Of a stretch of 50,699 bases of DNA, positions 42,494-50,699 are shown piece by piece; the stretch's first letter is position 1, and every line of letters starts with the position of its first letter. The notes under the pieces are model-generated. The model did no database searches. It had not been told where the DNA came from and was given only the letters and a program-made list of their open reading frames with translations. Source of the DNA: DATCJY01 sp036562565 (GTDB taxonomy: Bacteria; Bacteroidota; Bacteroidia; Flavobacteriales_D; Sanyastnellaceae); contig DATCJY010000023.1 of the NCBI GenBank assembly GCA_036562565.1, forward strand, positions 1 to 50,699, given 5' to 3'. The translations under genes were made by a program, and so were the position numbers.

Positions 42494-43261
42494 ATGGCCA
42501 AAGAAAATGAGCATGTTGCTCAATTGGTCGAAATCCTGAAGGATATTCCCAAGAGAAAAGGCGCATCATTGGATATGACCTATGAAGAAGTGATTGAGAA
42601 ATACATCACCATCTTCCACCTCGGACCATATTTCTACGTTGTCTATAACACCCAGACCAACGAAGTTGAATATACCAGTCCTGAAATTGAATCCGTATTG
42701 GGTTTCAAGCGGCATGAATTTTCCATTGCTATGTTGCTGGAAAAAGTCCATCCGCAGGATTTACCCAAGTTTTATCATTTTCAGAGAAAAGCGGTTGAGT
42801 TCTTCGCCAAACTTCCGGATGAATATTTCTTCAAGTATAAATTTTCCTACGATTATAGGGTTTTGAATCAGGCGGGAAATTATCTGAGAGTCATACAACA
42901 GGTGGTTCCAATATATTATTTTGAAGATGGAGGTTCCCGCACACTCAACATTTTTACGGATGTGACCCACCTGCAATTACAAGGCAGTTCAAGGCTTTCA
43001 TTCATCGGAATGGAAGGCGCTCCCTCCTACTTCAACGTGCAGATGGAAGATGCGATCATCCATACAGAGAAACTCTTTACCAAGCGGGAGTTGGAAATCA
43101 TCAAGCTCATCGTTACCAATAAAAACACTCAACAGATTGCGGACGCTCTGAACATATCGAAGTACACCGTACAAACGCACCGCAAGAATATCCTTAGAAA
43201 ATCCGGAAGCGTTTCAATGCAAGATTTAATTATTAAATCCGTGCGAGAAGGCTGGGTATGA
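42494..43261 (+). CDS. PAS-domain LuxR-type transcription regulator
   Basis: A 255-residue regulator. Residues about 35-165 form a PAS-like sensor domain (GPYFYVVYNTQTNEVEYTSPEIESVLGFKRHEF at the start of the fold, numbered from about 44, then VHPQDLPKFYHFQ). Residues about 190-255 are a LuxR/GerE helix-turn-helix (LFTKRELEIIKLIVTNKNTQQIADALNISKYTVQTHRKNIL region). This layout is common in Bacteroidota regulators without a receiver domain. ATG 42494 was chosen because a consensus promoter overlaps the longer frame. The stop directly abuts the stop of the facing phosphoesterase gene. The ligand is unknown; the divergent cytochrome gene is a possible target. Confidence 0.88.
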   Translation: MAKENEHVAQLVEILKDIPKRKGASLDMTYEEVIEKYITIFHLGPYFYVVYNTQTNEVEYTSPEIESVLGFKRHEFSIAMLLEKVHPQDLPKFYHFQRKAVEFFAKLPDEYFFKYKFSYDYRVLNQAGNYLRVIQQVVPIYYFEDGGSRTLNIFTDVTHLQLQGSSRLSFIGMEGAPSYFNVQMEDAIIHTEKLFTKRELEIIKLIVTNKNTQQIADALNISKYTVQTHRKNILRKSGSVSMQDLIIKSVREGWV

Positions 43262-44512
43262 TTATCCCTTCTTGAGTTCTATCAACGTTATTTCAGGCGA
43301 CATACCGATACGTCCCGGGAAACCTATATAACCGAATCCGCGGTTGATGTATAAGTATTGATTTCCTTCTTGATACAATCCGCCCCAACGTTTGTAACGA
43401 ATTTGTGCTGCACTCAATTTAATTCCGAATTGTGGCAACTCCAGTCCCATCTGGGCACCGTGAGTGTGACCGGAAAGAGTAAGCGCTGCCGGCACCTTGC
43501 CAATCACATGCTCCTGCCAATGTGTGGGATCGTGTGATAATAGAATAATGAAATCATCCGTATTGACCCCGCGTGTAGCTTTTTCTAAATCACCGTATTG
43601 ATGAAAACCCACACCCCAGTTTTCTGAACCAACAATCGCAATGCGCTCGCCATTTCTTTCAAGCATCACGTTTTCATTGCGCAAAAGGCGAAATCCGGCT
43701 TCTTTGTTAATCTCTGCAATGCGGTTGAGGCTACGGGCTTTAGCCTCCGGATTATGGCGCATTGCATAGTCACCATAATCGTGATTGCCAAGGATGGCAA
43801 ATTTGCCATAGCGGGCCTTTATGCCTTTCAGCCGCTCTACCCAAGGCTCCGCTTCATCGGAAAAATTATTGACCAAGTCACCGGTGAAGAACACATAATC
43901 GGCATCCAAGTCACTAATCATGTCAAAACCTTTTTGTACCGATTCAAAATCCTCGTTGAAACTGCCCAAGTGCATGTCGGAAATCTGCACAATTCGCAAA
44001 CCATCGAAAGATGAAGGCAGATGAGGAAACGACAAGGTTTCCTTTATGACACGATAATTGAACTTCCCGCGTGTGATGCCATATAGCATTGTTCCCGCCC
44101 AAGCAGCAGCAATACCCAACCCCAATTGATTGAAGAATTGCACCCGTGTCATGCCTTCATGGGCCTCACTCACGGGTGGTGCTGCTACTTTGGTCCACAA
44201 GAATTTAATTCCATTGACCAAATCATTTATTAAATGAAAGAGGGCGAACAGCAGCTTCACAGAGATAAAAAGCAATGCCGTTGCCACTACTACATTCATC
44301 AAACCATATACCTTCATTTCAGCTGAAGTACCGGTTCTGGCGCGTTGAACCATATAGAAGAAGCCACCGTAAGTAACAATGGTGGTCAACCAAAAAGTTG
44401 CTGTGATGAGTTTACGCCACAAAGGCTCCATGCCAACAGTCATGGATCGAAGACCTTTAAATGCATAGATCTCAACGAAGAGCAATACTACAATGACCCA
44501 GAATCCGCGCAT
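43262..44512 (-). CDS. Membrane-anchored metallophosphoesterase
   Basis: A 416-residue protein with four N-terminal membrane helices (residues about 3-20, 35-55, 70-92 and 128-146), then a calcineurin-like phosphoesterase domain. Metal-binding motifs are all present: SDMHLG, FTGDLVNNF, GNHDYGDY, LLSHDP and GHTHGAQ. The GxHTHGAQMG and NRGFGYIGFPGR text is typical of the YkuE/YaeI group that may act on lipid-linked phosphates at the membrane. It is the last gene of a four-gene operon, 20 bases after the response regulator. Confidence 0.93.
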   Translation of the reverse strand: MRGFWVIVVLLFVEIYAFKGLRSMTVGMEPLWRKLITATFWLTTIVTYGGFFYMVQRARTGTSAEMKVYGLMNVVVATALLFISVKLLFALFHLINDLVNGIKFLWTKVAAPPVSEAHEGMTRVQFFNQLGLGIAAAWAGTMLYGITRGKFNYRVIKETLSFPHLPSSFDGLRIVQISDMHLGSFNEDFESVQKGFDMISDLDADYVFFTGDLVNNFSDEAEPWVERLKGIKARYGKFAILGNHDYGDYAMRHNPEAKARSLNRIAEINKEAGFRLLRNENVMLERNGERIAIVGSENWGVGFHQYGDLEKATRGVNTDDFIILLSHDPTHWQEHVIGKVPAALTLSGHTHGAQMGLELPQFGIKLSAAQIRYKRWGGLYQEGNQYLYINRGFGYIGFPGRIGMSPEITLIELKKG

Positions 44513-44532
44513 GCTTATTTACTGTCAGTGAT

Positions 44533-45273
44533 TTATAATCCAAGGTGTGCTTTTAGTTTGGCGTAACCTGAGCGGCTCAATGGAATTTGTTTACCGTTCT
44601 TGAGCAATGCCACATGACCATTCTTTTCATAAGGTTCAATGCGTGTGATGCATTGCAACTGAACGATAAACGAACGGTGCACCCGCATGAAGTCGTTCGG
44701 ATTCAATGTGTTTTCGAAATAGGTCATTGTTTTCTTCTTCAAGAAGTAATCGTCTTTGGTAAAGATTTTTACATAGTCGTCATATGCTTCTATGTAATAA
44801 ATATCCTGAGCGGGGACAATTGAAATCTTGTTTCCATAACGCACAGCCACTCTGTTTTGCTCATCGGCATGCTTGTTGGTTTGATTGGCCAAGTGCTCAG
44901 CCTTCTCAGCGAACGATGTCGCTTGATGATGGGAGAGCCATTTCTGAATGGCTTTGTCAAAACGTTCTTTGCTGAATGGCTTGAGCAGATAGTCCACGGC
45001 AGAAGCTTCGAACGCGCGCATGGCATACTCATCATAAGCCGTAGTGAAGATTACGGCAGGCAACGGGTCGGCCAATTCCAGCATTTCAAAGCCGGTTAGT
45101 TTAGGCATTTGTACATCCAGAAAAATTAAATCCGGATGATGTTGTGAAATGGCTTTCAAACCCTCGAAACCATCGTTGCATTCTTGCACCACTTGGATTT
45201 CCGGATAATCCGCGAGGTATTCCAAAATGAGTGCTCGGGCAAGTGGTTCATCATCTATGAGTATGGCTTTCAT
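44533..45273 (-). CDS. LytTR response regulator of a LytS-LytR pair
   Basis: A 246-residue response regulator. The receiver domain has DDE at residues 7-9, phospho-acceptor Asp53 in LIFLDVQMP, FTTAYDEYA and Lys in LLKPFSKE. A linker is followed by the LytTR DNA-binding domain (residues about 142-246) with YIEAYDDYVKIF, MRVHRSFIVQL and IPLSRSGYAKL. It starts five bases after the kinase stop, so the two are translated from one message. LytTR proteins usually bind imperfect direct repeats. Confidence 0.95.
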   Translation of the reverse strand: MKAILIDDEPLARALILEYLADYPEIQVVQECNDGFEGLKAISQHHPDLIFLDVQMPKLTGFEMLELADPLPAVIFTTAYDEYAMRAFEASAVDYLLKPFSKERFDKAIQKWLSHHQATSFAEKAEHLANQTNKHADEQNRVAVRYGNKISIVPAQDIYYIEAYDDYVKIFTKDDYFLKKKTMTYFENTLNPNDFMRVHRSFIVQLQCITRIEPYEKNGHVALLKNGKQIPLSRSGYAKLKAHLGL

Positions 45274-45278
45274 TTTGA

Positions 45279-46319
45279 TTAGAATCTTTGAGGAATTAAA
45301 ATGGTAGTAATAAAGTTATTGTCAACAATTTCAGTCGTCAACAAGTCATTGCGTGCATAAAGCAAATACAATCTGCGGTCCACAGAGCTCAAGCCGAAGC
45401 CTGTACCCTTGCGTGGACGAGAAGTGGCCGGGTCAAACGGGTTGCTCACCTGAATTTTCAGGTTTCCATTCTCCCTCGTTGCTTTGATGGTGATAGTGAT
45501 TTCACCAATGGTATCATACAAGCCGAATTTAACGGCATTCTCTACAATGGGTTGAAGCAACAAAGCAGGAATCACCATCTCGGCTACCTCATCGTCACAT
45601 ATTATTTCCGACTGGAGTCGATGACCGAAACGGACCTTCTCAATATCGAGGTAGAGCTGCAAGTGGAATAACTCATCTTTGAGCGGAGTGAGTTGCTGGT
45701 CGTCTTTTCTGAGTGTGCCCCTGAGGAAATCCGATAATTGTTGAATCATCTTGCGTGCCTGCTCGGGCTTGTTACCTGCCAGTGCGCTGATGGAGTTGAG
45801 GCTATTGAAAAGAAAATGCGGTTGCAGCTGCAAGCGCAATTTGGAAAGTTCGGCCTCGCGTGAGAGTTTATCAGCCTCCATCTTCCTACGCTTCGATTCT
45901 TCCTCATCCCGTTGATTTTTTCTGTACCAGAAATACACCGACAACAGTGCAATCATCAGCAAGTTAAATAATCCCCTGAACGGAAGTGTATTATAGAACG
46001 CTAGCCAATAATCGGGTTCATTTTCATAATACTTCTGGAAGTAGAAGATGTGCAAGCGGAACGAAAGCAGGTGAACTATAATGGTATAGGAAAGCAGCAG
46101 ATAATACCGCTTCATTACCGGAGAATAATAGCGATAAGTATTGGATAACACCACGCTGACCAATACAAGCAGAAGCGTAGTAACCACTGCTTCTACCAAT
46201 GCATTCATCTTATCCCCACCTACCCTGTAGTACACCATGAATTGCACCATCAACCAAAATAGCCACCAAGAGGCGGCTATAAAGAAAGAAGTGGTGTATG
46301 TACTTTGCTCTTTACTCAA
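45279..46319 (-). CDS. LytS-type sensor histidine kinase
   Basis: A 346-residue membrane kinase. Four membrane helices occupy residues about 10-135. A coiled, highly charged linker (residues 134-160) leads to the His_kinase domain with LRLQLQPHFLFNSLNS (phospho-acceptor His168), and the ATPase region with ENAVKFG and GTGFGLSSVDRRL. The start is TTG at 46319; no nearby in-frame ATG fits. It should phosphorylate the adjacent LytTR regulator. The short extracytoplasmic loops suggest sensing within the membrane, or through the LiaF-like partner encoded just upstream. Confidence 0.93.
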   Translation of the reverse strand: MSKEQSTYTTSFFIAASWWLFWLMVQFMVYYRVGGDKMNALVEAVVTTLLLVLVSVVLSNTYRYYSPVMKRYYLLLSYTIIVHLLSFRLHIFYFQKYYENEPDYWLAFYNTLPFRGLFNLLMIALLSVYFWYRKNQRDEEESKRRKMEADKLSREAELSKLRLQLQPHFLFNSLNSISALAGNKPEQARKMIQQLSDFLRGTLRKDDQQLTPLKDELFHLQLYLDIEKVRFGHRLQSEIICDDEVAEMVIPALLLQPIVENAVKFGLYDTIGEITITIKATRENGNLKIQVSNPFDPATSRPRKGTGFGLSSVDRRLYLLYARNDLLTTEIVDNNFITTILIPQRF

Positions 46320-46392
46320 TGAGGGATAAGGGGTAAACCGGTTTGAATTAAAACAATCGCAAGTTAGGGTGAGCAGTCGTTCATTGGGATTG

Positions 46393-47211
46393 CTAAGAAT
46401 AGCTTTTTATCTCAATGCCTCCAAACACAGCCGACCCCCGTAACACCAAGATATTGCGCTCACCGGAACTGTGGTCTTTTTGCAGGGGACGCTTGTCTTC
46501 TACACTGCCGAGTACTGCTGTCAATTCCGACTGTACTTCCCAATGCGGAGGTATGATAAGGCTCACCCCACCAAACACAGCATTGATTTCGAGTTCAATC
46601 TGACCTTTAAAATCAGCTTGAGCCATATTGAGCTCAACACCCCCAAACACTGCACTAATCTCACCGCCTTTAAAATCTTTGGAGATGACATTCTTCATGA
46701 CACCACCAAAAACGGCTGATACATCCAAGTAATCCTCAGCCTGTGTGCCATCTATGTTCTCTGCTTTCGATGACTTTCTATCGAGACGAGTCTGCATCTG
46801 ATGACGCTTGTAAGCATGATAATCAGAGGTACGGCAATACTTATTTCGAGGTTTGAAGATGAGCGCCAATCCGAGCAGTATCACTGCAATAGGCCAGATA
46901 TAGTTAGAAATAGGAAACTCCGGATAGAAATCGCGAAGCAGGAATGCACTGCCCAATAGAATCAATACGAACCATGAAAAGTTTCGGAAGGAGTGCTTGA
47001 TTCCGGTGTACAAACCGATGGCGATGACCAACATTTGCCATGTAAATAACCACCCGGGAATGGCTAGGCCCATTTCTCTTCCAAGGAAGAGCAAGCCAAC
47101 TATTACAACGAGGATACCACCTACTAACCGTCCTCGGTTATGCGTCCTCTGAATTTGATTCCACGCTTCCTCGCTGTGCATATTGCCTGGTTGTTGTCTG
47201 TTAATATCCAT
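46393..47211 (-). CDS. LiaF-like membrane protein
   Basis: A 272-residue protein. Residues about 25-120 contain four short hydrophobic segments of the LiaI/LiaF-type membrane region (GGILVVIVGLLFLGREMG, WLFTWQMLVIAIGLYTGI, ILLGSAFLLRDFYP, YIWPIAVILLGLALIF). The C-terminal 105 residues form a beta-helix-like LiaF domain in which AVFGG recurs four times. LiaF in Firmicutes inhibits the LiaRS envelope-stress system; here the adjacent kinase and regulator are LytS/LytTR types, so a similar control role is inferred. It is the first gene of the operon, and two perfect palindromes lie upstream. Confidence 0.85.
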   Translation of the reverse strand: MDINRQQPGNMHSEEAWNQIQRTHNRGRLVGGILVVIVGLLFLGREMGLAIPGWLFTWQMLVIAIGLYTGIKHSFRNFSWFVLILLGSAFLLRDFYPEFPISNYIWPIAVILLGLALIFKPRNKYCRTSDYHAYKRHQMQTRLDRKSSKAENIDGTQAEDYLDVSAVFGGVMKNVISKDFKGGEISAVFGGVELNMAQADFKGQIELEINAVFGGVSLIIPPHWEVQSELTAVLGSVEDKRPLQKDHSSGERNILVLRGSAVFGGIEIKSYS

Positions 47212-47257
47212 TCAGATTCATTTTCAGTTGTACAAATATTTTTGAATCCAAACGGAA

Positions 47258-47271
47258 TTGTCATATGACAA
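47258..47271. promoter_or_regulatory. Perfect palindrome upstream of the LiaF-like operon, site 1
   Basis: TTGTCATATGACAA is a perfect 14-bp palindrome centred 53 bases before the ATG at 47211. It could be an operator for a dimeric regulator. Which protein binds it is unknown. Confidence 0.5.
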
Positions 47272-47300
47272 GCCGTGATGCCACAAGCTGAGGCGGTGAA

Positions 47301-47314
47301 CGGTATATATACCG
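47301..47314. promoter_or_regulatory. Perfect palindrome upstream of the LiaF-like operon, site 2
   Basis: CGGTATATATACCG is a perfect 14-bp palindrome, 43 bases centre to centre from site 1, about four helical turns. It also lies 30 bases past the stop of the epimerase gene but has no T tail, so it is not a terminator. Confidence 0.5.
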
Positions 47315-47343
47315 AGGTGGAAGCAAGATGTAGGGTTTACAGC

Positions 47344-48387
47344 TTATTGATCCTCAAGACGTTTCACAGCAGCATCATATACTCTTCTCATTCCTTCTTC
47401 GATGCTGATTTTGGCCTTCCAACCGAGTTTTTCTTCTACAAATGACATGTCGCAATAGCGTGAGAACACCCCTACAGGCTTATCGGTAAGCGCCTTGATT
47501 TCAGGCTTATAACCGGCAAACTTGCAGAACACCTCGATGATTTCTCTGAAGGTTGTGAGCTTACCCATACCGATGTTGATGGCCGTACCATCATGGATGT
47601 GGTCCATCGCCAACAGGATACAATCAATCACATCATCGATGTGAACGAAGTCGCGGCCTTGATAGCCTGTTCCCCACACTTCAAATGGGTCTTCCTTTCT
47701 GGCTGCGCGTGCAGCAATTGCAGGCACGGGGTATGAAAGATCCTGATCTTCACCATAGCCGCTGAACGGACGGATACAAGTGACTTTCAGACCATAATGT
47801 TGAGCAGCAATCTTGGCCAAGAACTCACCGGTAAGTTTGCTCCAACCATAAGTCATATCCGGCTCACCCATCCGCTTGAAATTGATATCGGTCTCTTTGA
47901 GCTGAATAGCATTGCTCTCGGTTTGTAAATCGATTGGGTAAGCAGCACTGCTACTGGGGTATAGCAGTCTGTCAGGCATGTATTTACAGGCCCAATAGAA
48001 CAATTCCGCATCAATGGCAAGGTCCAAAGCCACCGCCATAGGGTCGCCATCAATCATGGCCCTGCCGCCAACGATGGCCGCAAAGTGAAATACATCATTG
48101 ATTCTACCGGCATCAAAACCAAATGTCTCGCGGAAATAATCATCACTCTTCTCCAATCCACGGATGGCATGGCGCGCATCATCCCGAATGAAGAGCAAGC
48201 GTCCATTGTCATAAATCGCATAGTGACCACCATCATGGTCTTTATTTTTTCCTAACCATGTATCGGGATGTTTGCCCACCAACAAATTGTCAATGAAAAC
48301 AATCTTGTCTTGGGTGGTATTCATTAAGCGTTTTACCATGTTGCGACCAACAAAGCCGCAACCTCCGGTTATTAAATGAGTCTTCAT
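47344..48387 (-). CDS. NAD-dependent sugar epimerase/dehydratase
   Basis: A 347-residue extended short-chain dehydrogenase acting on nucleotide sugars. The Rossmann motif TGGCGFVGRN is at residues 6-15, the catalytic residues appear as YPSSSAAYP and YGWSKLTGE (Tyr-x-x-x-Lys), and a substrate-binding GYQGRDFVHIDDV segment follows. The insertion with GKNKDHDGGHYAIYDNGR after the second strand is unusual for GalE. The reading frame extends upstream to 48453, but ATG 48387 gives the exact N-terminus of the family. The substrate is undetermined; it probably serves surface polysaccharide synthesis. Confidence 0.9.
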   Translation of the reverse strand: MKTHLITGGCGFVGRNMVKRLMNTTQDKIVFIDNLLVGKHPDTWLGKNKDHDGGHYAIYDNGRLLFIRDDARHAIRGLEKSDDYFRETFGFDAGRINDVFHFAAIVGGRAMIDGDPMAVALDLAIDAELFYWACKYMPDRLLYPSSSAAYPIDLQTESNAIQLKETDINFKRMGEPDMTYGWSKLTGEFLAKIAAQHYGLKVTCIRPFSGYGEDQDLSYPVPAIAARAARKEDPFEVWGTGYQGRDFVHIDDVIDCILLAMDHIHDGTAINIGMGKLTTFREIIEVFCKFAGYKPEIKALTDKPVGVFSRYCDMSFVEEKLGWKAKISIEEGMRRVYDAAVKRLEDQ

Positions 48388-48563
48388 ATACGATTTAAAA
48401 CGTGTGCAAGGTAGAACATAGCTCACATTCGGTTGACGATTACAGGCTATCAACTTTTCAAAACCTGTGGATTATTCTTCACAACATTAGCTACAACCTG
48501 AACCCAATGGTTCTTTACCTTCGCCTAGACCGTTCTATACAAAACATTATAAATCATCGCAAT

Positions 48564-50696
48564 ATGATTAAAACATCTACTTTCATCCCTTTCCTAGCCG
48601 CACTTATCTATTGTATATTGCCTCAGTGTGTTTCGGGCCAATGCTCACCTTCGGACCACAATTGGGGTAGCGCGGCATTTGGCATATCACCTGATCCGCA
48701 GCTTGGTCAGAATGTGGTATCAGGAACCGTAGGCGAACCTTACTCTCAAGTGTTTTATCTCAAATGTCCATCCATCATTGGCAATGTGATTCCTGACACT
48801 CCATGGGCGGAATGGCCAATTGACTATATTTATCTGAACAGCGTTGACATCCTCGTTAATGGCAATTATGTTTCAATTGAAACCATTGGTCTCAGCATGG
48901 AGTGCAGCAACAGTTATTGCTTATTCTTACCGTCACAAACTTATTGTGGCGACCTCACCGGAATCCCCACCATAAGCGGTACCTGGCCATTGGCACTGAA
49001 TGTAACTCTTTATTTCTACGAGGCCGAATTCTCCCTTCAGCACTATTTCGGTGGATATGAATTGGTAGTAGAACCAGCGGCTGAACCCGCCAATATCAAT
49101 GTGACCTTCCAGGTGAACATGCAAGAGCAAACCATCAGCCCGGATGGGGTGCATGTAGCGGGCAATTTCAATGGCTGGAGTACCACGGCCACTCCTATGA
49201 CCGATGACAATGCGGACGGCATCTATGAAGCAACAGTTTCTGTCGCTCCGGCCACGGTATTGGAATACAAATTCCTCAATGGCAACTCTTGGGGAACAGA
49301 CGAATCAGTGCCATCGCAATGCGTAACCGAAATGAACCGTATATTTCAAACTGCCGGTGAAGATGTGGTGATTCCGCCAGTATGTTTTGGCAGCTGTGCC
49401 AACTGTGTTGTACCTGAAGATCCCACTTATGTCAATGTGACCTTCTTGCTCAACATGAATAATCAAATTGTTTCTCCCAATGGTGTTCATATTGCCGGTA
49501 GTTTCCAAGGTTGGAATCCGGGCGGCTCACCCATGACCGACAGCGACAGCGATGGTATTTATGAGTTCACAGCTCAGGTAGAAGCCAACAGTACCATTCA
49601 GTTCAAATTTCTCAACGGAAACAACTGGGGCGATGGCATTCAAGAGCTTGTTCCTAGCGCTTGCGGTGTGGACGATAACAATGGCGGATTCAACAGGGTA
49701 TTGCAAGTAAACGCATCAGACCTGACCTACGGACCTGTATGTTACGGCTCTTGCGAAGACTGCCAAGTGATTGAAAACATCGAGTTGATATTGCGCGTGG
49801 ATATGTCCAACCAAAGCGTTTCACCGAATGGTGTTTTTGTTGCGGGAACATTCAATGGGTGGAGCCCAACAGCCACACAAATGACCGAATACGAAATCGG
49901 TAAATACCAAGCCATCGTATTTGCACAAGCCAATACTACACACCAATATAAATTCCTCAACGGCAATGAATGGTCAGGTGCAGAGATTGTTCCTGCATCG
50001 TGTGGCACGGATGACAACAACGGTGGTTATAACCGCACCATCCCTGTACAATCTGCCAACACATCTGCTCCACTTGTGTGCTTCTCTGAATGTGAAGCAT
50101 GTGCTGTGAATACCACGTACAACATCACTTTCAAGGTGGATATGCAAGGGCAGACCATCCATCCTAATGGTATTCACCTTGCAGGTAGCTTTAATGAATT
50201 CATCCCCACTGCTACGCCTATGAGTTTGGAATCAGGAACTATTTATACAGCCACCGTAGCCATACAACCCAATACCATGATTCAATACAAATTCATCAAT
50301 GGCAACGATTTCAGCGGTGTGGAAACTGTACCTTTTGCTTGCGGTGTTGACGATGGTTTTGGTGGATATAACCGCCACTTCACTACCGGCCAGACCGATG
50401 TAGAGATGCCCACAGTTTGTTTCAGCTCCTGCGAAGCGTGCATAGAAGTAAGCGTAGATAAAGTTTCTTCCATCAATATTAGCATCTACCCTAACCCAAC
50501 GAATGACAAACTGCAAATTGAATTGAGCCAACCACAAACCACTAGCTACAGTATTTACAATGCGCAAGGTCAAATGGTCCTACACGGCTTGAATACTTCA
50601 GACAAAATGCAAATCGACACGCACAATTGGAATACAGGTGTGTATTACCTCGTACTACCCGGCATGAACAGTATAAGATTTGTGGTGCAGCATTGA
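48564..50696 (+). CDS. T9SS-secreted protein with four CBM-like repeats
   Basis: A 710-residue secreted protein. A signal peptide (residues 1-25) precedes an N-terminal domain (about 26-177) with SPDPQLGQ and GEPYSQVFYLKCP, a module seen at the start of many Bacteroidota T9SS proteins. Four repeats of about 112-118 residues follow (178-289, 290-405, 406-518, 519-636), each with a strand like VNVTFxVNMxxQ, SPNGVHVAGxFNGW, YEF, QYKFLNGNxW and a Cys-rich end (CGVDD, CFxxCExC). They resemble glycogen-binding E-set domains. Residues 637-710 are a type A sorting domain (SIYPNPTNDKLQIEL, WNTGVYYLVL). ATG 48564 was chosen for the signal peptide. Ends with tandem stops (TGATAA). Confidence 0.9.
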   Translation: MIKTSTFIPFLAALIYCILPQCVSGQCSPSDHNWGSAAFGISPDPQLGQNVVSGTVGEPYSQVFYLKCPSIIGNVIPDTPWAEWPIDYIYLNSVDILVNGNYVSIETIGLSMECSNSYCLFLPSQTYCGDLTGIPTISGTWPLALNVTLYFYEAEFSLQHYFGGYELVVEPAAEPANINVTFQVNMQEQTISPDGVHVAGNFNGWSTTATPMTDDNADGIYEATVSVAPATVLEYKFLNGNSWGTDESVPSQCVTEMNRIFQTAGEDVVIPPVCFGSCANCVVPEDPTYVNVTFLLNMNNQIVSPNGVHIAGSFQGWNPGGSPMTDSDSDGIYEFTAQVEANSTIQFKFLNGNNWGDGIQELVPSACGVDDNNGGFNRVLQVNASDLTYGPVCYGSCEDCQVIENIELILRVDMSNQSVSPNGVFVAGTFNGWSPTATQMTEYEIGKYQAIVFAQANTTHQYKFLNGNEWSGAEIVPASCGTDDNNGGYNRTIPVQSANTSAPLVCFSECEACAVNTTYNITFKVDMQGQTIHPNGIHLAGSFNEFIPTATPMSLESGTIYTATVAIQPNTMIQYKFINGNDFSGVETVPFACGVDDGFGGYNRHFTTGQTDVEMPTVCFSSCEACIEVSVDKVSSINISIYPNPTNDKLQIELSQPQTTSYSIYNAQGQMVLHGLNTSDKMQIDTHNWNTGVYYLVLPGMNSIRFVVQH
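49090..50470 (+). repeat. Four tandem CBM-like repeats in the T9SS protein gene
   Basis: Four in-frame copies of about 340-350 bases. All four encode the FNGW or related turn after the GxHxAGxF strand and the (Y/F)KF(L/I)NGN motif; repeats 2-4 share CGxDDxxGGxNR. The last repeat has FNEF in place of FNGW, losing the Trp that usually contacts sugar. Confidence 0.8.
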
Positions 50697-50699
50697 TAA

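Noticed and set aside
47301..47314. Palindrome as the terminator of the epimerase gene
   Set aside because: No T run follows on the minus strand and the stem is A/T-rich, so a DNA-binding site is more likely.

Overview
The window is a chromosomal stretch of a Bacteroidota bacterium, probably a Flavobacteriales-like lineage. The evidence is: four secreted proteins with type IX secretion (T9SS) C-terminal sorting domains; several upstream regions carrying the Bacteroidota promoter pattern TTG-N19/20-TANNTTTG; almost no Shine-Dalgarno sequences; and the order tRNA(Thr,Tyr,Gly,Thr)-tuf-tRNA(Trp)-secE-nusG-rplKAJL-rpoBC. No insertion sequence, prophage, CRISPR array or obvious foreign island was seen.

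Layout. 1-427: 5' part of a DUF4350-type lipoprotein (minus). 806-3079: aconitase, with a structured-looking upstream region. 3168-5878: four minus-strand membrane or envelope genes (DUF1761, Mpo1-like DUF962, YqgE/AlgH, bestrophin). 5956-7763: an overlapping aminotransferase and PglC-like sugar-phosphate transferase pair. 7766-13537: a 1923-residue secreted repeat protein with an ordered three-domain superrepeat. 14387-27964: the translation and transcription block, from a tRNA promoter through rpoC. 28051-35850: SRPBCC protein, DinB-like protein, O-antigen ligase-like protein, M43 metalloprotease, CutC and a membrane-anchored patatin. 36014-38882: SmpB, a LytTR response regulator and thiolase. 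39040-41893: two tandem small secreted paralogues facing a five-heme T9SS cytochrome. 42494-47211: a PAS-LuxR regulator, then a minus-strand operon of LiaF-like protein, LytS-type kinase, LytTR regulator and metallophosphoesterase. 47344-50696: an NAD-dependent sugar epimerase and a four-repeat T9SS protein.

How the parts work together. The central block makes the transcription and translation machinery (EF-Tu, SecE, NusG, L11/L1/L10/L7-L12, RNA polymerase beta and beta') and appears to be cut into segments by terminator-like hairpins after tuf, at the nusG stop, between rplL and rpoB, between rpoB and rpoC, and after rpoC. The flanks are mostly cell-surface functions: polysaccharide synthesis, T9SS cargo, membrane proteins and a probable envelope-stress module.

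No single unmistakable new system stands out. The best leads are: a multi-helix candidate leader RNA before aconitase; two perfect 14-bp palindromes before the LiaF-LytS-LytR operon; a T9SS-targeted pentaheme cytochrome whose upstream region contains a 28-bp perfect palindrome with terminator properties; the A-B-B' superrepeat in the giant secreted protein; and the extra terminator-like hairpin between rpoB and rpoC. All family calls come from reading the sequence; no database search was possible.
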